A stretch of DNA of 64,000 bases from Xanthomonas dyei. Its GTDB lineage: Bacteria; Pseudomonadota; Gammaproteobacteria; Xanthomonadales; Xanthomonadaceae. The position numbers were made by a program, and so were the translations under genes. The stretch covers positions 31,534-95,533 of the forward strand of contig NZ_MDEE01000018.1 in assembly GCF_002939865.1 (NCBI RefSeq), given 5' to 3'. Below, piece after piece: positions 17,586 through 27,543 of this stretch. Position 1 is the first letter of the stretch; every line of letters begins with the position of its first letter. The notes below the pieces were generated by a model. That model ran no database searches and had not been told where the DNA came from. It saw only the letters and a list, made by a program, of their open reading frames with translations.

Positions 17586-19220
17586 GTGCAGCGACGTGAT
17601 TTCCTGGCCCTGACCGGGCTGACCATGGGCGGGCTGATCGTGCCGGCCTACTTCGGCAAGGCGATTGCCGCCGAACAGTTGTTGACGCCCTTCGATGTGG
17701 GCCGCAAGAAGCGCCTGGCCGATGCCGGGCTCACTGCCGCGCGTCAGGCCGGGGCCAGTTATTGCGATGTGCGCATCGGCCGCTATCTGCGCCAGTTCGT
17801 GATCACCCGCGAAGACAAGGTGCAGAACGTGGTCAACACCGAATCCATCGGTGCCGGGATCCGCGTGATCTTGGGCGGTGCGTGGGGCTTTGCTGCCACC
17901 AACGATCTGACCGAGCAGGGCGTGGCCAAGGCCGCTGCGCAAGCGGCTGCCATCGCCAAGGCCAATGCCAAGGTGCAGGGCACGCCGGTGCAGCTGGCAC
18001 CCACGCCCGGTGTTGGCGAGGTCAGCTGGAAGACGCCGATCACCAAGAACGCGATGGAGGTGCCGATCAAGGACAAGGTGGACCTGCTGTTGGGCGTGAA
18101 TGCCGCCGCCACCGCGGCCGGCGCCAGCTTCGTCAACTCGATGCTGTTCGTGGTCAACGAACAAAAGTATTTTGCCAGTACCGATGGCTCCTACATCGAC
18201 CAGGATGTGCATCGCATCTGGGCGCCGCTGACCGTCACCGCCATCGACAAGGCCAGCGGCAAGTTCCGCACCCGCGAGGGGCTGTCCGCGCCGATGGGAC
18301 TGGGCTACGAATATCTGGATGGCGCAGCCTCGGGCAAGTTCGTCTCGCCCAATGGCGTGGTGAACTACGGCCTGTCCTACGACATGAAGGAAGATGCCAT
18401 CGCCGCCGCCAAGCAGGCGCAGGAAAAACTCAAGGCGCCGTCGGTGAAGCCGGGCAAGTACGACCTGGTGCTGGACCCGTCGCACACCTGGCTCACCATC
18501 CACGAATCGGTGGGCCACCCGCTGGAGCTGGACCGCGTGCTCGGCTACGAGGCCAACTACGCCGGCACCAGTTTCGCCACGCTGGACAAGCTCAAGGCCG
18601 GTTTCCAGTACGGCAGCGACAAGGTGCATATCCTCGCCGACAAGACCCAGCCCGGCAGCCTGGGCGCGGTGGGTTACGACGATGAAGGCGTCAAGACCAA
18701 GCAGTGGGATCTGATCCGCGACGGCAAGCTGGTGGACTACCAGGCCATCCGCGATCAGGCGCATATCCTCGGCAAGACCGCCTCCGATGGCTGCTGCTAT
18801 GCCGACTCGTGGTCGAGCGTGCAGTTCCAGCGCATGGCCAATGTGTCGCTGGCTGCCGGCAAGACGCCGCTGAGCGTGAGCGATTTGATCAAGAACGTGG
18901 AAAACGGCATCTACATCATCGGCGATGGCTCGTTCTCCATCGACCAACAGCGCTACAACGCGCAGTTCGGTGGCCAGCTGTTCTACGAGATCAAGAATGG
19001 CGCCATCACCCGCATGCTCGAAGACGTGGCCTACCAGATCCGCACGCCAGAATTCTGGAATGCCTGCAGCGCGGTGGCCGATCAGCGCGACTACCGCCTG
19101 GGCGGTTCGTTCTTCGACGGCAAGGGCCAGCCCAGCCAGTCCTCGGCGGTCTCGCACGGCTCGTCCACTGCCCGTTTCGACGGCATCAACGTCATCAACA
19201 CCGCCCGCTCGCTCGGCTGA
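17586..19220 (+). CDS. TldD-like metalloprotease homologue 2, Tat-signal bearing
   Basis: 544 aa, a paralogue of the 14769 gene. The N-terminus QRRDFLALTGLTMGGLIV is a twin-arginine signal (RRDFLA), cleaved around KAIAAEQ. The zinc motif HESVGHPLELDR is at about residues 306-311 and the LGYEANYAGTSFATLDK segment follows as in homologue 1. The C-terminus GGSFFDGKGQPSQSSAVSHG again has no Cys in the third-ligand region. GTG start after a GGGAG. The TldE partner gene follows after 14 bp, so this copy is the one directly operonic with it. Confidence 0.9.
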   Translation: MQRRDFLALTGLTMGGLIVPAYFGKAIAAEQLLTPFDVGRKKRLADAGLTAARQAGASYCDVRIGRYLRQFVITREDKVQNVVNTESIGAGIRVILGGAWGFAATNDLTEQGVAKAAAQAAAIAKANAKVQGTPVQLAPTPGVGEVSWKTPITKNAMEVPIKDKVDLLLGVNAAATAAGASFVNSMLFVVNEQKYFASTDGSYIDQDVHRIWAPLTVTAIDKASGKFRTREGLSAPMGLGYEYLDGAASGKFVSPNGVVNYGLSYDMKEDAIAAAKQAQEKLKAPSVKPGKYDLVLDPSHTWLTIHESVGHPLELDRVLGYEANYAGTSFATLDKLKAGFQYGSDKVHILADKTQPGSLGAVGYDDEGVKTKQWDLIRDGKLVDYQAIRDQAHILGKTASDGCCYADSWSSVQFQRMANVSLAAGKTPLSVSDLIKNVENGIYIIGDGSFSIDQQRYNAQFGGQLFYEIKNGAITRMLEDVAYQIRTPEFWNACSAVADQRDYRLGGSFFDGKGQPSQSSAVSHGSSTARFDGINVINTARSLG

Positions 19221-19234
19221 CAGGAGAAACCCAC

Positions 19235-20569
19235 ATGAGCATCCTTACCGAAGCGCAGGCCAAGGCCATCCTGGACAAGGTCATCAAATTGTCCAAGGCC
19301 GATGAGTGCACCGCCACGCTCACTGGCGCCATCGACGGCAACATCCGTTTTGCGCTCAACAACGTGTCCACCAGCGGCATTGTCGACAATACCGATCTGC
19401 AGGTGCAGGTGGCGTTCGGCAAGCGCGTGGGCATCGCCACCATCAACGAGTTCGACGATGCATCGCTGGAACGCGTAGTACGCCGCGCCGAAGATCTGGC
19501 AAAGCTGGCACCGGAAAACCCCGAGTTCATGCCGGCCGTCGACAAGCAGACCTACAAAGCCAGCCCCACCTTCAGCGAATCCACCGCCGCCATCGACCCG
19601 GCGTTCCGCGCGCAGGTGGCCGCCGATTCGATCGCCCCATGCAAGGGCAAGGGATTGATCGCCGCCGGCTTCCTGGAAGACGGCCAGAGCTTTACCGCCT
19701 TTGCCAACAGCAAGGGCAACTTCGGCTATCAGCGCGACGCACGCTTCGACTACACCTGCACCGTGCGCACCGAAGACGGCCGCGGCTCGGGCTGGGTGGG
19801 GCGCAATCTGAAAGACGCGTCCGACTTCAAGGCCGAGCAGGACGTCCGCATCGCGATGCGCAAGGCCAGCGACTCGGCCGAAGCCAAGGCGCTGGAACCG
19901 GGCAAATACACTGTGATTCTGGAGCCGGCAGCAGCGGCCGGCTTGATCTCGTTCATGATGCGCTACTTCGATGCGCGCATAGCCGACGAGGGCCGCAGCT
20001 TCCTGTCCAAGAAGGGCGGCGGCAACAAACTGGGCGAGCAGGTGTACGACCCGCGCGTCAACATCACCGCCGACCCGTGGGATGCGCGTGCTGCGGTGAT
20101 GCCGTGGGACGAAGAAGGCCTGCCACGCGAGAAGATGTCAATCGTCGAAAACGGCAAGGTCGCCAACCTGCAGTATTCGCGCTATTGGGCGCAGAAGAAC
20201 GGCAAGCGTGCGATCGGCGAGCCGGGCAATCTGCTGATGGCCGGCGGCGACAAGAACATCGCCGAGCTGGTGCGCGGCACCGAGAAAGGCATCCTGGTCA
20301 CGCGCACCTGGTACATCCGCATGGTTGATCCGCAGACGGTGCTGCTGACCGGGCTGACCCGCGATGGCACCTTTTACATCGAGAACGGGCAGATCAAATA
20401 CCCGGTGAAGAATTTCCGCTTCAACGAATCGCCGATCATCATGCTCAACAACATCGACGAACTGGGCAAGCCGGTGCGCGTGGCCGGCGATGAATCCAGC
20501 TACGTGATGATGATCCCGCCGATGCGGCTGCGTGATTTCACGTTTACCTCGTTGTCGGATGCGGTGTGA
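19235..20569 (+). CDS. TldE/PmbA-like partner subunit
   Basis: 444 aa. TldE (PmbA) is the non-catalytic or structural half of the TldD/TldE peptidase. There is no HExxxH motif. Family features include VRTEDGRGSGWVGRN and the C-terminal LTRDGTFYIENGQIKYPVKN followed by FRFNESP. The N-terminus MSILTEAQAKAILDKV has no signal peptide, in contrast to both TldD neighbours, so if the complex is periplasmic this subunit must travel with a signal-bearing TldD. Good ribosome site (CAGGAGAAA). The 3' end abuts an intergenic repeat. Confidence 0.88.
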   Translation: MSILTEAQAKAILDKVIKLSKADECTATLTGAIDGNIRFALNNVSTSGIVDNTDLQVQVAFGKRVGIATINEFDDASLERVVRRAEDLAKLAPENPEFMPAVDKQTYKASPTFSESTAAIDPAFRAQVAADSIAPCKGKGLIAAGFLEDGQSFTAFANSKGNFGYQRDARFDYTCTVRTEDGRGSGWVGRNLKDASDFKAEQDVRIAMRKASDSAEAKALEPGKYTVILEPAAAAGLISFMMRYFDARIADEGRSFLSKKGGGNKLGEQVYDPRVNITADPWDARAAVMPWDEEGLPREKMSIVENGKVANLQYSRYWAQKNGKRAIGEPGNLLMAGGDKNIAELVRGTEKGILVTRTWYIRMVDPQTVLLTGLTRDGTFYIENGQIKYPVKNFRFNESPIIMLNNIDELGKPVRVAGDESSYVMMIPPMRLRDFTFTSLSDAV

Positions 20570-20576
20570 GTAGAAG

Positions 20577-20675
20577 CCGGGAATCGGGAGTCGGGAATCG
20601 GGAATGGGAGAGCAAGAGCGGCTTCTCTCAACCTGAGTGTTCACGAGTGCTTCCGGTTCCCGATTCCCTCCCGGC
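20577..20675. repeat. GGGAATCGGGA intergenic repeat, inverted
   Basis: Tandem gggaatcggga units on the left and ttcccgattccctccc on the right, with agaagccg/cggcttct pairing inside, make a foldable element of the type scattered through Xanthomonas genomes. It runs over the 5' end of the next gene. Confidence 0.65.
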
Positions 20676-21378
20676 TCCGACATCGCGCCGCCATTTCCTG
20701 CAACTGTTGCTTGGCAGCGCCGCCGGTTTGGCGCTGCCATGGCCGGCGCGTGCGGCCGGCGCTTACGACTTCTGGTTTACGCGGCTGCGCTACGACTCCG
20801 GCGATTGGGATGTGGATGCGCGCATGCCATCCAACCTGATCACCTCGTTGATCGACTACACGCAGCTGCGGGTGGACCCGGAAGAACACGTTATCGACCT
20901 GGCCGATCCGCGCATGTTGCAAGCGCCGTTCTGCTATCTGTCCGGGCACAAGCTGGTGGAATTCAATCCGGCCGAGCGGCGCAATTTCGAACAGTACGTG
21001 CGTAACGGCGGCTTCGTGTTTGTGGACGATTGCAACCACGATATCGATGGCTTGTTCGCTACCTCGTTCGAGGCGCAGATGACCGCGCTGTTCGGCAAGA
21101 GCGCGCTGCAGAAATTACCGAAGAACCATCGTCTTTACAGCGCATTCTTCAAGTTCCCGGACGGCCCGCCCGCCACCAGCTTCGAGCTCAATGGCTGGGG
21201 CGATGATCTGGTGCACGACTATCTCAAGGGCATCAGCATCGATGGAAGATTGGGTGTGCTCTACAGCAACAAGGATTACGGCTGCGAATGGGATTACGAC
21301 TGGCGCAACAAACGTTTTCTGGCCGAAGACAACACCAAATTCGCGGTCAATATCGTGATGTATGCGTTGACTAACTGA
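20647..21378 (+). CDS. DUF4159 protein with twin-arginine signal
   Basis: 243 aa from the GTG at 20647. DUF4159 proteins have a glutamine-amidotransferase-like fold and often sit beside MoxR/BatA genes. The N-terminus contains SRRHFLQLLLGSAAGLALP, a Tat-type signal ending at ARA/AGAYDFW. The mature part has DYTQLRVDPEEHVIDL, GGFVFVDDCNHD and NKDYGCEWDYDWRNK, conserved in the family. A GTG at 20566 opens the same frame but would translate the repeat; the true start is uncertain. It lies between tldE and moxR. Confidence 0.78.
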   Translation: MLPVPDSLPAPTSRRHFLQLLLGSAAGLALPWPARAAGAYDFWFTRLRYDSGDWDVDARMPSNLITSLIDYTQLRVDPEEHVIDLADPRMLQAPFCYLSGHKLVEFNPAERRNFEQYVRNGGFVFVDDCNHDIDGLFATSFEAQMTALFGKSALQKLPKNHRLYSAFFKFPDGPPATSFELNGWGDDLVHDYLKGISIDGRLGVLYSNKDYGCEWDYDWRNKRFLAEDNTKFAVNIVMYALTN

Positions 21379-21585
21379 CATGCTGCGCAGCGCACGATGC
21401 GGCCCACCGAAAAAGCTTCGCGCGCGGGCACGCTCCTACGCAAGGCATGTTCCGCCGTGAACCGTCATCGGCATGCAGGTACCAGCACTGCCTTGATGGA
21501 AGCGCACGCAATGCAGCTCCACCAGTAACACCGCAGCACGCGCCAAACCGCCGTCCGCACGCCGCCACATCACCAGAGACTCCGC

Positions 21586-22578
<993 letters not shown>

Positions 22579-22588
22579 GCGCAGCGCC

Positions 22589-23485
22589 ATGCATCCACCG
22601 CTGCCGGCCCTGATTCCCGCCGATATGCGCAGCCGTTTGCGCGGCTTGCAGCTGCGTGCGCGTCAGGCGCAGGGCGGGCACGGGATCGGCCAGCACGCCA
22701 GCCGCAGCCGCGGCGCCGGGCTGGAATTTGCGCAATACCGCGCCTACGAGCCGGGCGATGCGCTGCGCCAGATCGACTGGAAGCTCTACGCGCGCTCGGA
22801 CCGGTTTTTCGTGCGCGAAGCCGAGCGCGAAAGCCCGCTGACGCTCTGGTTGCTGCTCGATGCCACCGCGTCGGCCGGGCAGACCGACAGCGCGCGGCCG
22901 CAGCACACCCGCCTGCAGACGATGGCGACGCTTGCCGCCTGCGCGGCCGAAGTGGCGCTGCAGCAAGGCGACCGTGTCGGCCTGTATGCTTTGCATGGCG
23001 GCGGCCTGGTTGCGGTGCCGGCCGGTGTCGGCAGCCGTCAGCGCGACCGGCTGTGGCTGGCCCTGCACGGCCTGCGCGCCGGCGGCCGCTGGTCCGGACT
23101 GGAAGCGCTGCGGCCGTTGTGGGAACGCATCGCCGCGCACGATCTGCTGCTGTCCATCGGCGATGGGTTCGATGAAGAACTGGCGAGCGCATTGGAAAAA
23201 TTCGCCGCCGCGCGCCGTGAAGTACTGCAGCTGCAGGTCCTCACCTGCGACGAACGCGATTTTCAATTCAGCGGTGGGCACCGCTTCCGCGACCCGGAAA
23301 CCGGCGAAGAACGGCTCGGCGACGGCGCGGCGATGCGCAACGACTACCTGCAACGCTTCGCCGCGGCCCAGCGTGCACGGCAGGCGCGCTGGGCCGCGGC
23401 CGGCATCGCGCATGCCGTGCATTACCTGGACGCGCCGGCCGATGCCGCGCTGCGCCAGCTGTTCGGCCAGGGTACGGCTCGATGA
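22589..23485 (+). CDS. DUF58 domain protein
   Basis: 298 aa. DUF58 proteins are VWA-like partners of MoxR ATPases. The signature is complete: GLEFAQYRAYEPGDALRQID then WKLYARSDRFFVREAE. This is followed by TLWLLLDATASAG, a VWA-like metal-site strand. No membrane segment is obvious. The stop overlaps an ATG (ATGA at 23482), but the frame opened there does not resemble a protein; see the repeat block that follows. Confidence 0.9.
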   Translation: MHPPLPALIPADMRSRLRGLQLRARQAQGGHGIGQHASRSRGAGLEFAQYRAYEPGDALRQIDWKLYARSDRFFVREAERESPLTLWLLLDATASAGQTDSARPQHTRLQTMATLAACAAEVALQQGDRVGLYALHGGGLVAVPAGVGSRQRDRLWLALHGLRAGGRWSGLEALRPLWERIAAHDLLLSIGDGFDEELASALEKFAAARREVLQLQVLTCDERDFQFSGGHRFRDPETGEERLGDGAAMRNDYLQRFAAAQRARQARWAAAGIAHAVHYLDAPADAALRQLFGQGTAR

Positions 23486-24100
23486 GCGTGTGCCTGCGCG
23501 GGGCGACGACGGCGCATTCCAGCGCGCGATCGGTCTCGCTGTCGGCAGTGGCGGTACAGCAGCCACCACAGCGGCAAACGCGTCCTGCAGTCAGCGGGCA
23601 ACGTACGCAGAGGCAGCCATGCGTGCCGGGTAGCATCGCGCGTGGCATGTCGATACCAGCGCGGCGTACAGCGCCATGCGCGATGTATCTGCATCACCCG
23701 GGCGACGCCTGCACATGAGTGCAGTGCAGACCAACGTTGCGCATGCGCACGCCATGCAACTGCGCATGCCACCGCTGTTGCGATTGCAATCGCAGTTGTG
23801 GGGGCAGTTACCTAGGCGAGGTCTTTGCATGGGTGCAACGCTGACCAACGTCGAGCACGTGCACGCCATGCAACTCTGCAGGCCACTGCAGTCGCCTAGG
23901 CGACGTCTTCGCATCCGTACAACGCCGACCACCGTCGCGCGCGTGCGCGGCTTGCGGCTGCGGCTGCGATTGCAGTTGGAGTCGCAGTTACGGCTACAAC
24001 TGCTGCCGCTGAGCCAGCAAACCCACCCTACCCACAGCCACCCGCACACCGGCAGCACCATGCATGCGCTCGCACCCAGCGTCAGCGCAGAGGCAGGGGC
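23486..24100. pseudogene. Decayed slot in the MoxR operon with tandem repeats
   Basis: 615 bases where related MoxR-DUF58-BatA operons usually carry a further gene. An open frame begins in ATGA overlap with DUF58 (23482-23718), and another (23676-24104) ends in ATGA overlap with the BatA-like gene, but both proteins are Arg/Gln/Leu-rich, low-complexity and unrecognisable. Most of the interval is three decayed tandem repeats (23701-23995). I read it as a lost gene, with the ATGA junctions as remnants; coding is not excluded. Confidence 0.4.
23701..23995. repeat. Three degenerate tandem repeats
   Basis: Units start at 23701, 23815 and 23899 with ggcgacg/ggcgagg, then share gcatg-gtgca, gaccaacgt and cacgccatgcaactc. 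Spacings are 114 and 84 bases, both multiples of three; the shorter unit has lost a gcgattgcaatcgcagtt-type segment. Confidence 0.7.
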
Positions 24101-25291
24101 ATGAACCTGCTGTTGCTGTTCCCCGCCGGGCTCGCGGCATTGGCCGCGTTGCTGCTGCCGCTGCTGATCCATCTGGCGCGGCGTAGCGAGCACCGGCCCA
24201 CCGATTTCGCGGCGCTGCGCTGGTTGCGTGCAGTGCCGCGCCCGCGCCACCGCGTGCGCCTGGACGAGCTGCCGTTGCTGCTGGTGCGCCTGCTCTTGCT
24301 TGCCGCGTTGGCGCTGCTGCTGGCAGAACCGGCGTTGCGTGCGCAGCAGGATTCACGCCCGCGTATCGCAGTGAGCCCGGGTGTGGACCTGGCCGCAGCA
24401 CGCGCGCTGCCGCAGCCCAAGGATGCGCAATGGGTGTGGCTGGCGCCGGGCTTTGCACCGATCGATGCCAAGGCAGATGTCGCCACCAGCAATGGTGCGC
24501 AGGCCGACAGGCCACAACCGGTTAGCAGCCTGCTGCGCGAACTCGATGCCAGCTTGCCTGCAGACGCGCCGCTCAGCGTGATCGTACCCGCGCAGTGGGG
24601 CGTGGTGGATGCGCAACGGGTGCAGCTGTCGCGTGCGGTGCAGTGGCAGGTGCTGCCCGGTGCATCGCCGGTGGCCGCCACGCCTGCCAGCGTACCGCTG
24701 CGCTTGCAGGCAATTGCCGACGACAGCGCTGCACCGGCCCTGCGTTATCTACGCGCGGTGCATGCCGCCTGGGCACTGCCGGGCAGCTTGCCGGTGGGCA
24801 CGCCCGCCGATGCCGTGCCGGCGCGCTGGGCACCCGGCACGGTGGTGGCATGGCTGTCGTCCACCGCCCCGCCCGCGCCGGTGCTGGACTGGGTGGCGGC
24901 CGGTGGCCAGTTGCTGCTGGATGCGCGCACGCCGGTGCCGCCGGCACTCGCCGCCGCGCTGCAACCTGCACTTGAACTCCACGAGCAGCCGTTACTCGAC
25001 GCCGCCGCATTCGGGCGTGGGCGCCTGCTGCGCTGGGCCGCGCCATTGCAACCGCAGCAGCTGCCGGCGCTGCTGGACGCCGAGTTCCCCACCCGTCTGC
25101 ACGCCGCATTGCAGCCACCCGCCATCCCGCAACGCGCCCTGGCGCAGACCCTCCAGCCGCAGCGCGGCGGCGCGATCCGGCTGACCACACCACCGTGGCC
25201 GCTGGCACCGTGGCTGATCGGTGCGGTGTTGCTGCTGTTTGCGCTCGAGCGTTGGCTGGCCACCGCGCCACGCCGGAGCAGCGCGGCATGA
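24101..25291 (+). CDS. BatA-like membrane protein
   Basis: 396 aa. The N-terminus has the double-transmembrane BatA module: a hydrophobic helix (about 5-25), the LLIHLARRSEHRPTDFAALRWL turn, and a second helix (about 58-75) ending LLLAEPALRAQ. A long Ala/Pro-rich periplasmic region follows, and a last helix (about 365-385) lies near the C-terminus. There is no clear VWA metal site, so it may be a reduced member. Ribosome site GGGG before ATG 24101. Its stop overlaps the next start (ATGA at 25288). Confidence 0.85.
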   Translation: MNLLLLFPAGLAALAALLLPLLIHLARRSEHRPTDFAALRWLRAVPRPRHRVRLDELPLLLVRLLLLAALALLLAEPALRAQQDSRPRIAVSPGVDLAAARALPQPKDAQWVWLAPGFAPIDAKADVATSNGAQADRPQPVSSLLRELDASLPADAPLSVIVPAQWGVVDAQRVQLSRAVQWQVLPGASPVAATPASVPLRLQAIADDSAAPALRYLRAVHAAWALPGSLPVGTPADAVPARWAPGTVVAWLSSTAPPAPVLDWVAAGGQLLLDARTPVPPALAAALQPALELHEQPLLDAAAFGRGRLLRWAAPLQPQQLPALLDAEFPTRLHAALQPPAIPQRALAQTLQPQRGGAIRLTTPPWPLAPWLIGAVLLLFALERWLATAPRRSSAA

Positions 25292-27543
25292 GCATGCCCG
25301 CACTGCAGCGCGCCTGGCAGGCCGCACGCCGACGTCGCGCTGCCGGGGTGCTGGTGTTCGGGTGGCCGCTGGCGCTGCTGCCGGGCGCGGGTGCCTGGCG
25401 CATGGGCGTACACGCCGCGGTGGTGCCGCTGCTGCTGCTGGGCGTCGCGATACTGGCCGCCATCGCGCTGCACGCGGCGCGGCAGCTGGACCAGACCTGG
25501 CTGATCCGCCGGCTGGATCGCGAACCGGACCTGGACGACAGCAGCGACCTGCTGTTCGCACCGGCCACGCAACTGGGCCCGCTGCAGGCACTGCAACGTC
25601 AGCGGCTGGAGCAGCGCCTGCGCAGCACTCCGCGCGATCTGCGCCCGGCCTGGCCATGGCGTCGCGCATGGCCCTGGAGCCTGCTCGGCCTGGTCGCCTG
25701 CAGCGCGCTGCTGCTGTGGCCACCGCGGGCGCTGCCGCCGGCCGCCCCCGCCGACCGCGTGGCCGCTGCCCGTGCCAGCAGCGGCGCCGCGACGCTGCGT
25801 CAGGCGCAGCTGCGCAGCACACCGCCGGCCTATACTGGCCTGCCCGCCGCGCGGCTGCCCGGCCTGGATGCGCGCGTGCCCGCCGGCACCCGGCTGGACT
25901 GGCAACTGCAGGTCAGCCCGGCCCCGCGCAACGTCGCGTTGCGGCTCACCGACGGCCGCCTCATCCCGCTGACCCGGCAGGGCAGCAGCGACCAGTGGCA
26001 GGGCCAATGGATCGCCACGCGCGCCAACCTGTACCGCATTCTCATCGACGGCACGCCCGCCGACCGCCAACTGCACCGGCTGGACGTGCTGCCGGACCGC
26101 CCGCCGCAAGTGCGCGTGCTCGCCCCCGAGCAGAGCCTGGTGCTGTGGACACCGGCCAATGGCGCCTGGGCACTACGCTTCGAAGCCAGCGACGATTACG
26201 CCGTGGCCGCCAGCGCCGAGCTGCGCCTGACCCTGGCCCAGGGCAGCGGCGAGAACATCACCTTCAAGACCCAGCGCCGCACGCTCACCGGCAGCGGCCC
26301 GGCCACCCGCCGCAACTTCGCCGCCACGCTGCAGCCGCAGGCGCTGGGCATGGCCGCTGGTGATGACCTGATCGCGCAGCTGATCGTGCACGACACCCGC
26401 CAGCCCGGCCCGCAGGAAGGCCGCAGCGCCAGCGTGATCCTGCGCTGGCCGCCGCCGGAACAGACCATGGCCGCCGGCCTGGAGGCGAGCGTCAAACAGA
26501 GCTTGCCGGCCTACTTCCGCAGCCAGCGCCAGATCATCATCGACGCCGAGGCGCTGCTGAAGGAAAAGCCGCGCCTGGACGCGGCCACCTTTCTCAAACG
26601 CGCCGACGCCATCGGCGTGGACCAGCGCCTGCTGCGCCTGCGCTACGGCCAGTTCCTAGGCGAAGAAAGCGAAGGCGCGCCAAAGGGCCCGCCGACCGCC
26701 GACGCACCGCCCACCAGCGATGCACCGGCCGATGACCTGCCCACCGCCGACATGCCCACCGCCCATGCGCCAGCCCCGCCGGCCGACCACGCCCATGACG
26801 CCACCCAGCCACACGCCGATCACGTCCCCGCCTCCGCCAGCGGCGCCGCTGCCCTGGACGACCACGATCACGATCACGCAGATGGGCGCCCCGCGCGCAG
26901 CGGCTTCGGCCAGGCGCAGGACGTGCTGACCGAGTTCGGCCACACCCACGACCACGCCGAAGCGGCCACCTTATTGGACCCGCAAACCCGCGCCCTGCTG
27001 CGCGCCGCGCTGGACCAGATGTGGCAGTCCGAAGGCGAACTGCGCCAGGGTCACCCCGAGCGCGCGCTGCCGTTCGCAAACAAGGCGCTGGGCTTCATCA
27101 AGCAGGTGCAGCAGGCCGAGCGCATCTATCTGGCACGCGTCGGCACGCAACTTCCGCCGATCGACCCGAGCCGGCGCATGAGCGGCAAACGCGACGGACT
27201 GGGCGACCGCCCCGCCGCCCTGGACACCCGCCCGCCACCGGACCCGTCGGCGCTGGCGCTGTGGACCGCGTTGGGCGAAGACGGCGCAGTGCCCGAGGCT
27301 GTGCTGGATCGTTACAGCCGCTGGCTGCAGGGCGCCCAGGAGCTGGTGCCCGACCCGCTCAGCGTGGCTGCCGCAGTGGAAACCCTGCGCAGCGCCCCTG
27401 CCTGCCTGGGTTGCCGCACGCAGCTGCGCGCATTGATGTGGCCCACGCTCAGCGCGCCGCCGGCACCGGTGCAACGGCGCCCGGCCGCCGACGCGCGTGG
27501 CCAGCGCTACCTGGATGCCTTGCGTGAGGTCCCACCACCATGA
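25288..27543 (+). CDS. Large membrane protein, DUF4175-like, with His-rich segment
   Basis: 751 aa. Two N-terminal transmembrane helices (about 20-58) and a third (about 130-148), then a long periplasmic region. The arrangement and RRLDREPDLDDSSDLLFA motif resemble DUF4175-type proteins. Residues about 494-560 are rich in His, Asp, Pro and Ala, with clusters DDHDHDHADG and GHTHDHAE that could bind metal. A CxxC (ACLGCR) lies near the C-terminus. It is joined to both neighbours by ATGA overlaps. Function unknown; it probably belongs to the same membrane complex as the BatA-like protein. Confidence 0.75.
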   Translation: MSMPALQRAWQAARRRRAAGVLVFGWPLALLPGAGAWRMGVHAAVVPLLLLGVAILAAIALHAARQLDQTWLIRRLDREPDLDDSSDLLFAPATQLGPLQALQRQRLEQRLRSTPRDLRPAWPWRRAWPWSLLGLVACSALLLWPPRALPPAAPADRVAAARASSGAATLRQAQLRSTPPAYTGLPAARLPGLDARVPAGTRLDWQLQVSPAPRNVALRLTDGRLIPLTRQGSSDQWQGQWIATRANLYRILIDGTPADRQLHRLDVLPDRPPQVRVLAPEQSLVLWTPANGAWALRFEASDDYAVAASAELRLTLAQGSGENITFKTQRRTLTGSGPATRRNFAATLQPQALGMAAGDDLIAQLIVHDTRQPGPQEGRSASVILRWPPPEQTMAAGLEASVKQSLPAYFRSQRQIIIDAEALLKEKPRLDAATFLKRADAIGVDQRLLRLRYGQFLGEESEGAPKGPPTADAPPTSDAPADDLPTADMPTAHAPAPPADHAHDATQPHADHVPASASGAAALDDHDHDHADGRPARSGFGQAQDVLTEFGHTHDHAEAATLLDPQTRALLRAALDQMWQSEGELRQGHPERALPFANKALGFIKQVQQAERIYLARVGTQLPPIDPSRRMSGKRDGLGDRPAALDTRPPPDPSALALWTALGEDGAVPEAVLDRYSRWLQGAQELVPDPLSVAAAVETLRSAPACLGCRTQLRALMWPTLSAPPAPVQRRPAADARGQRYLDALREVPPP

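Noticed and set aside
23591..24250. 219-codon minus frame over the tandem repeats
   Set aside because: Cys/Arg-rich low complexity following the DNA repeat and overlapping the BatA-like gene.
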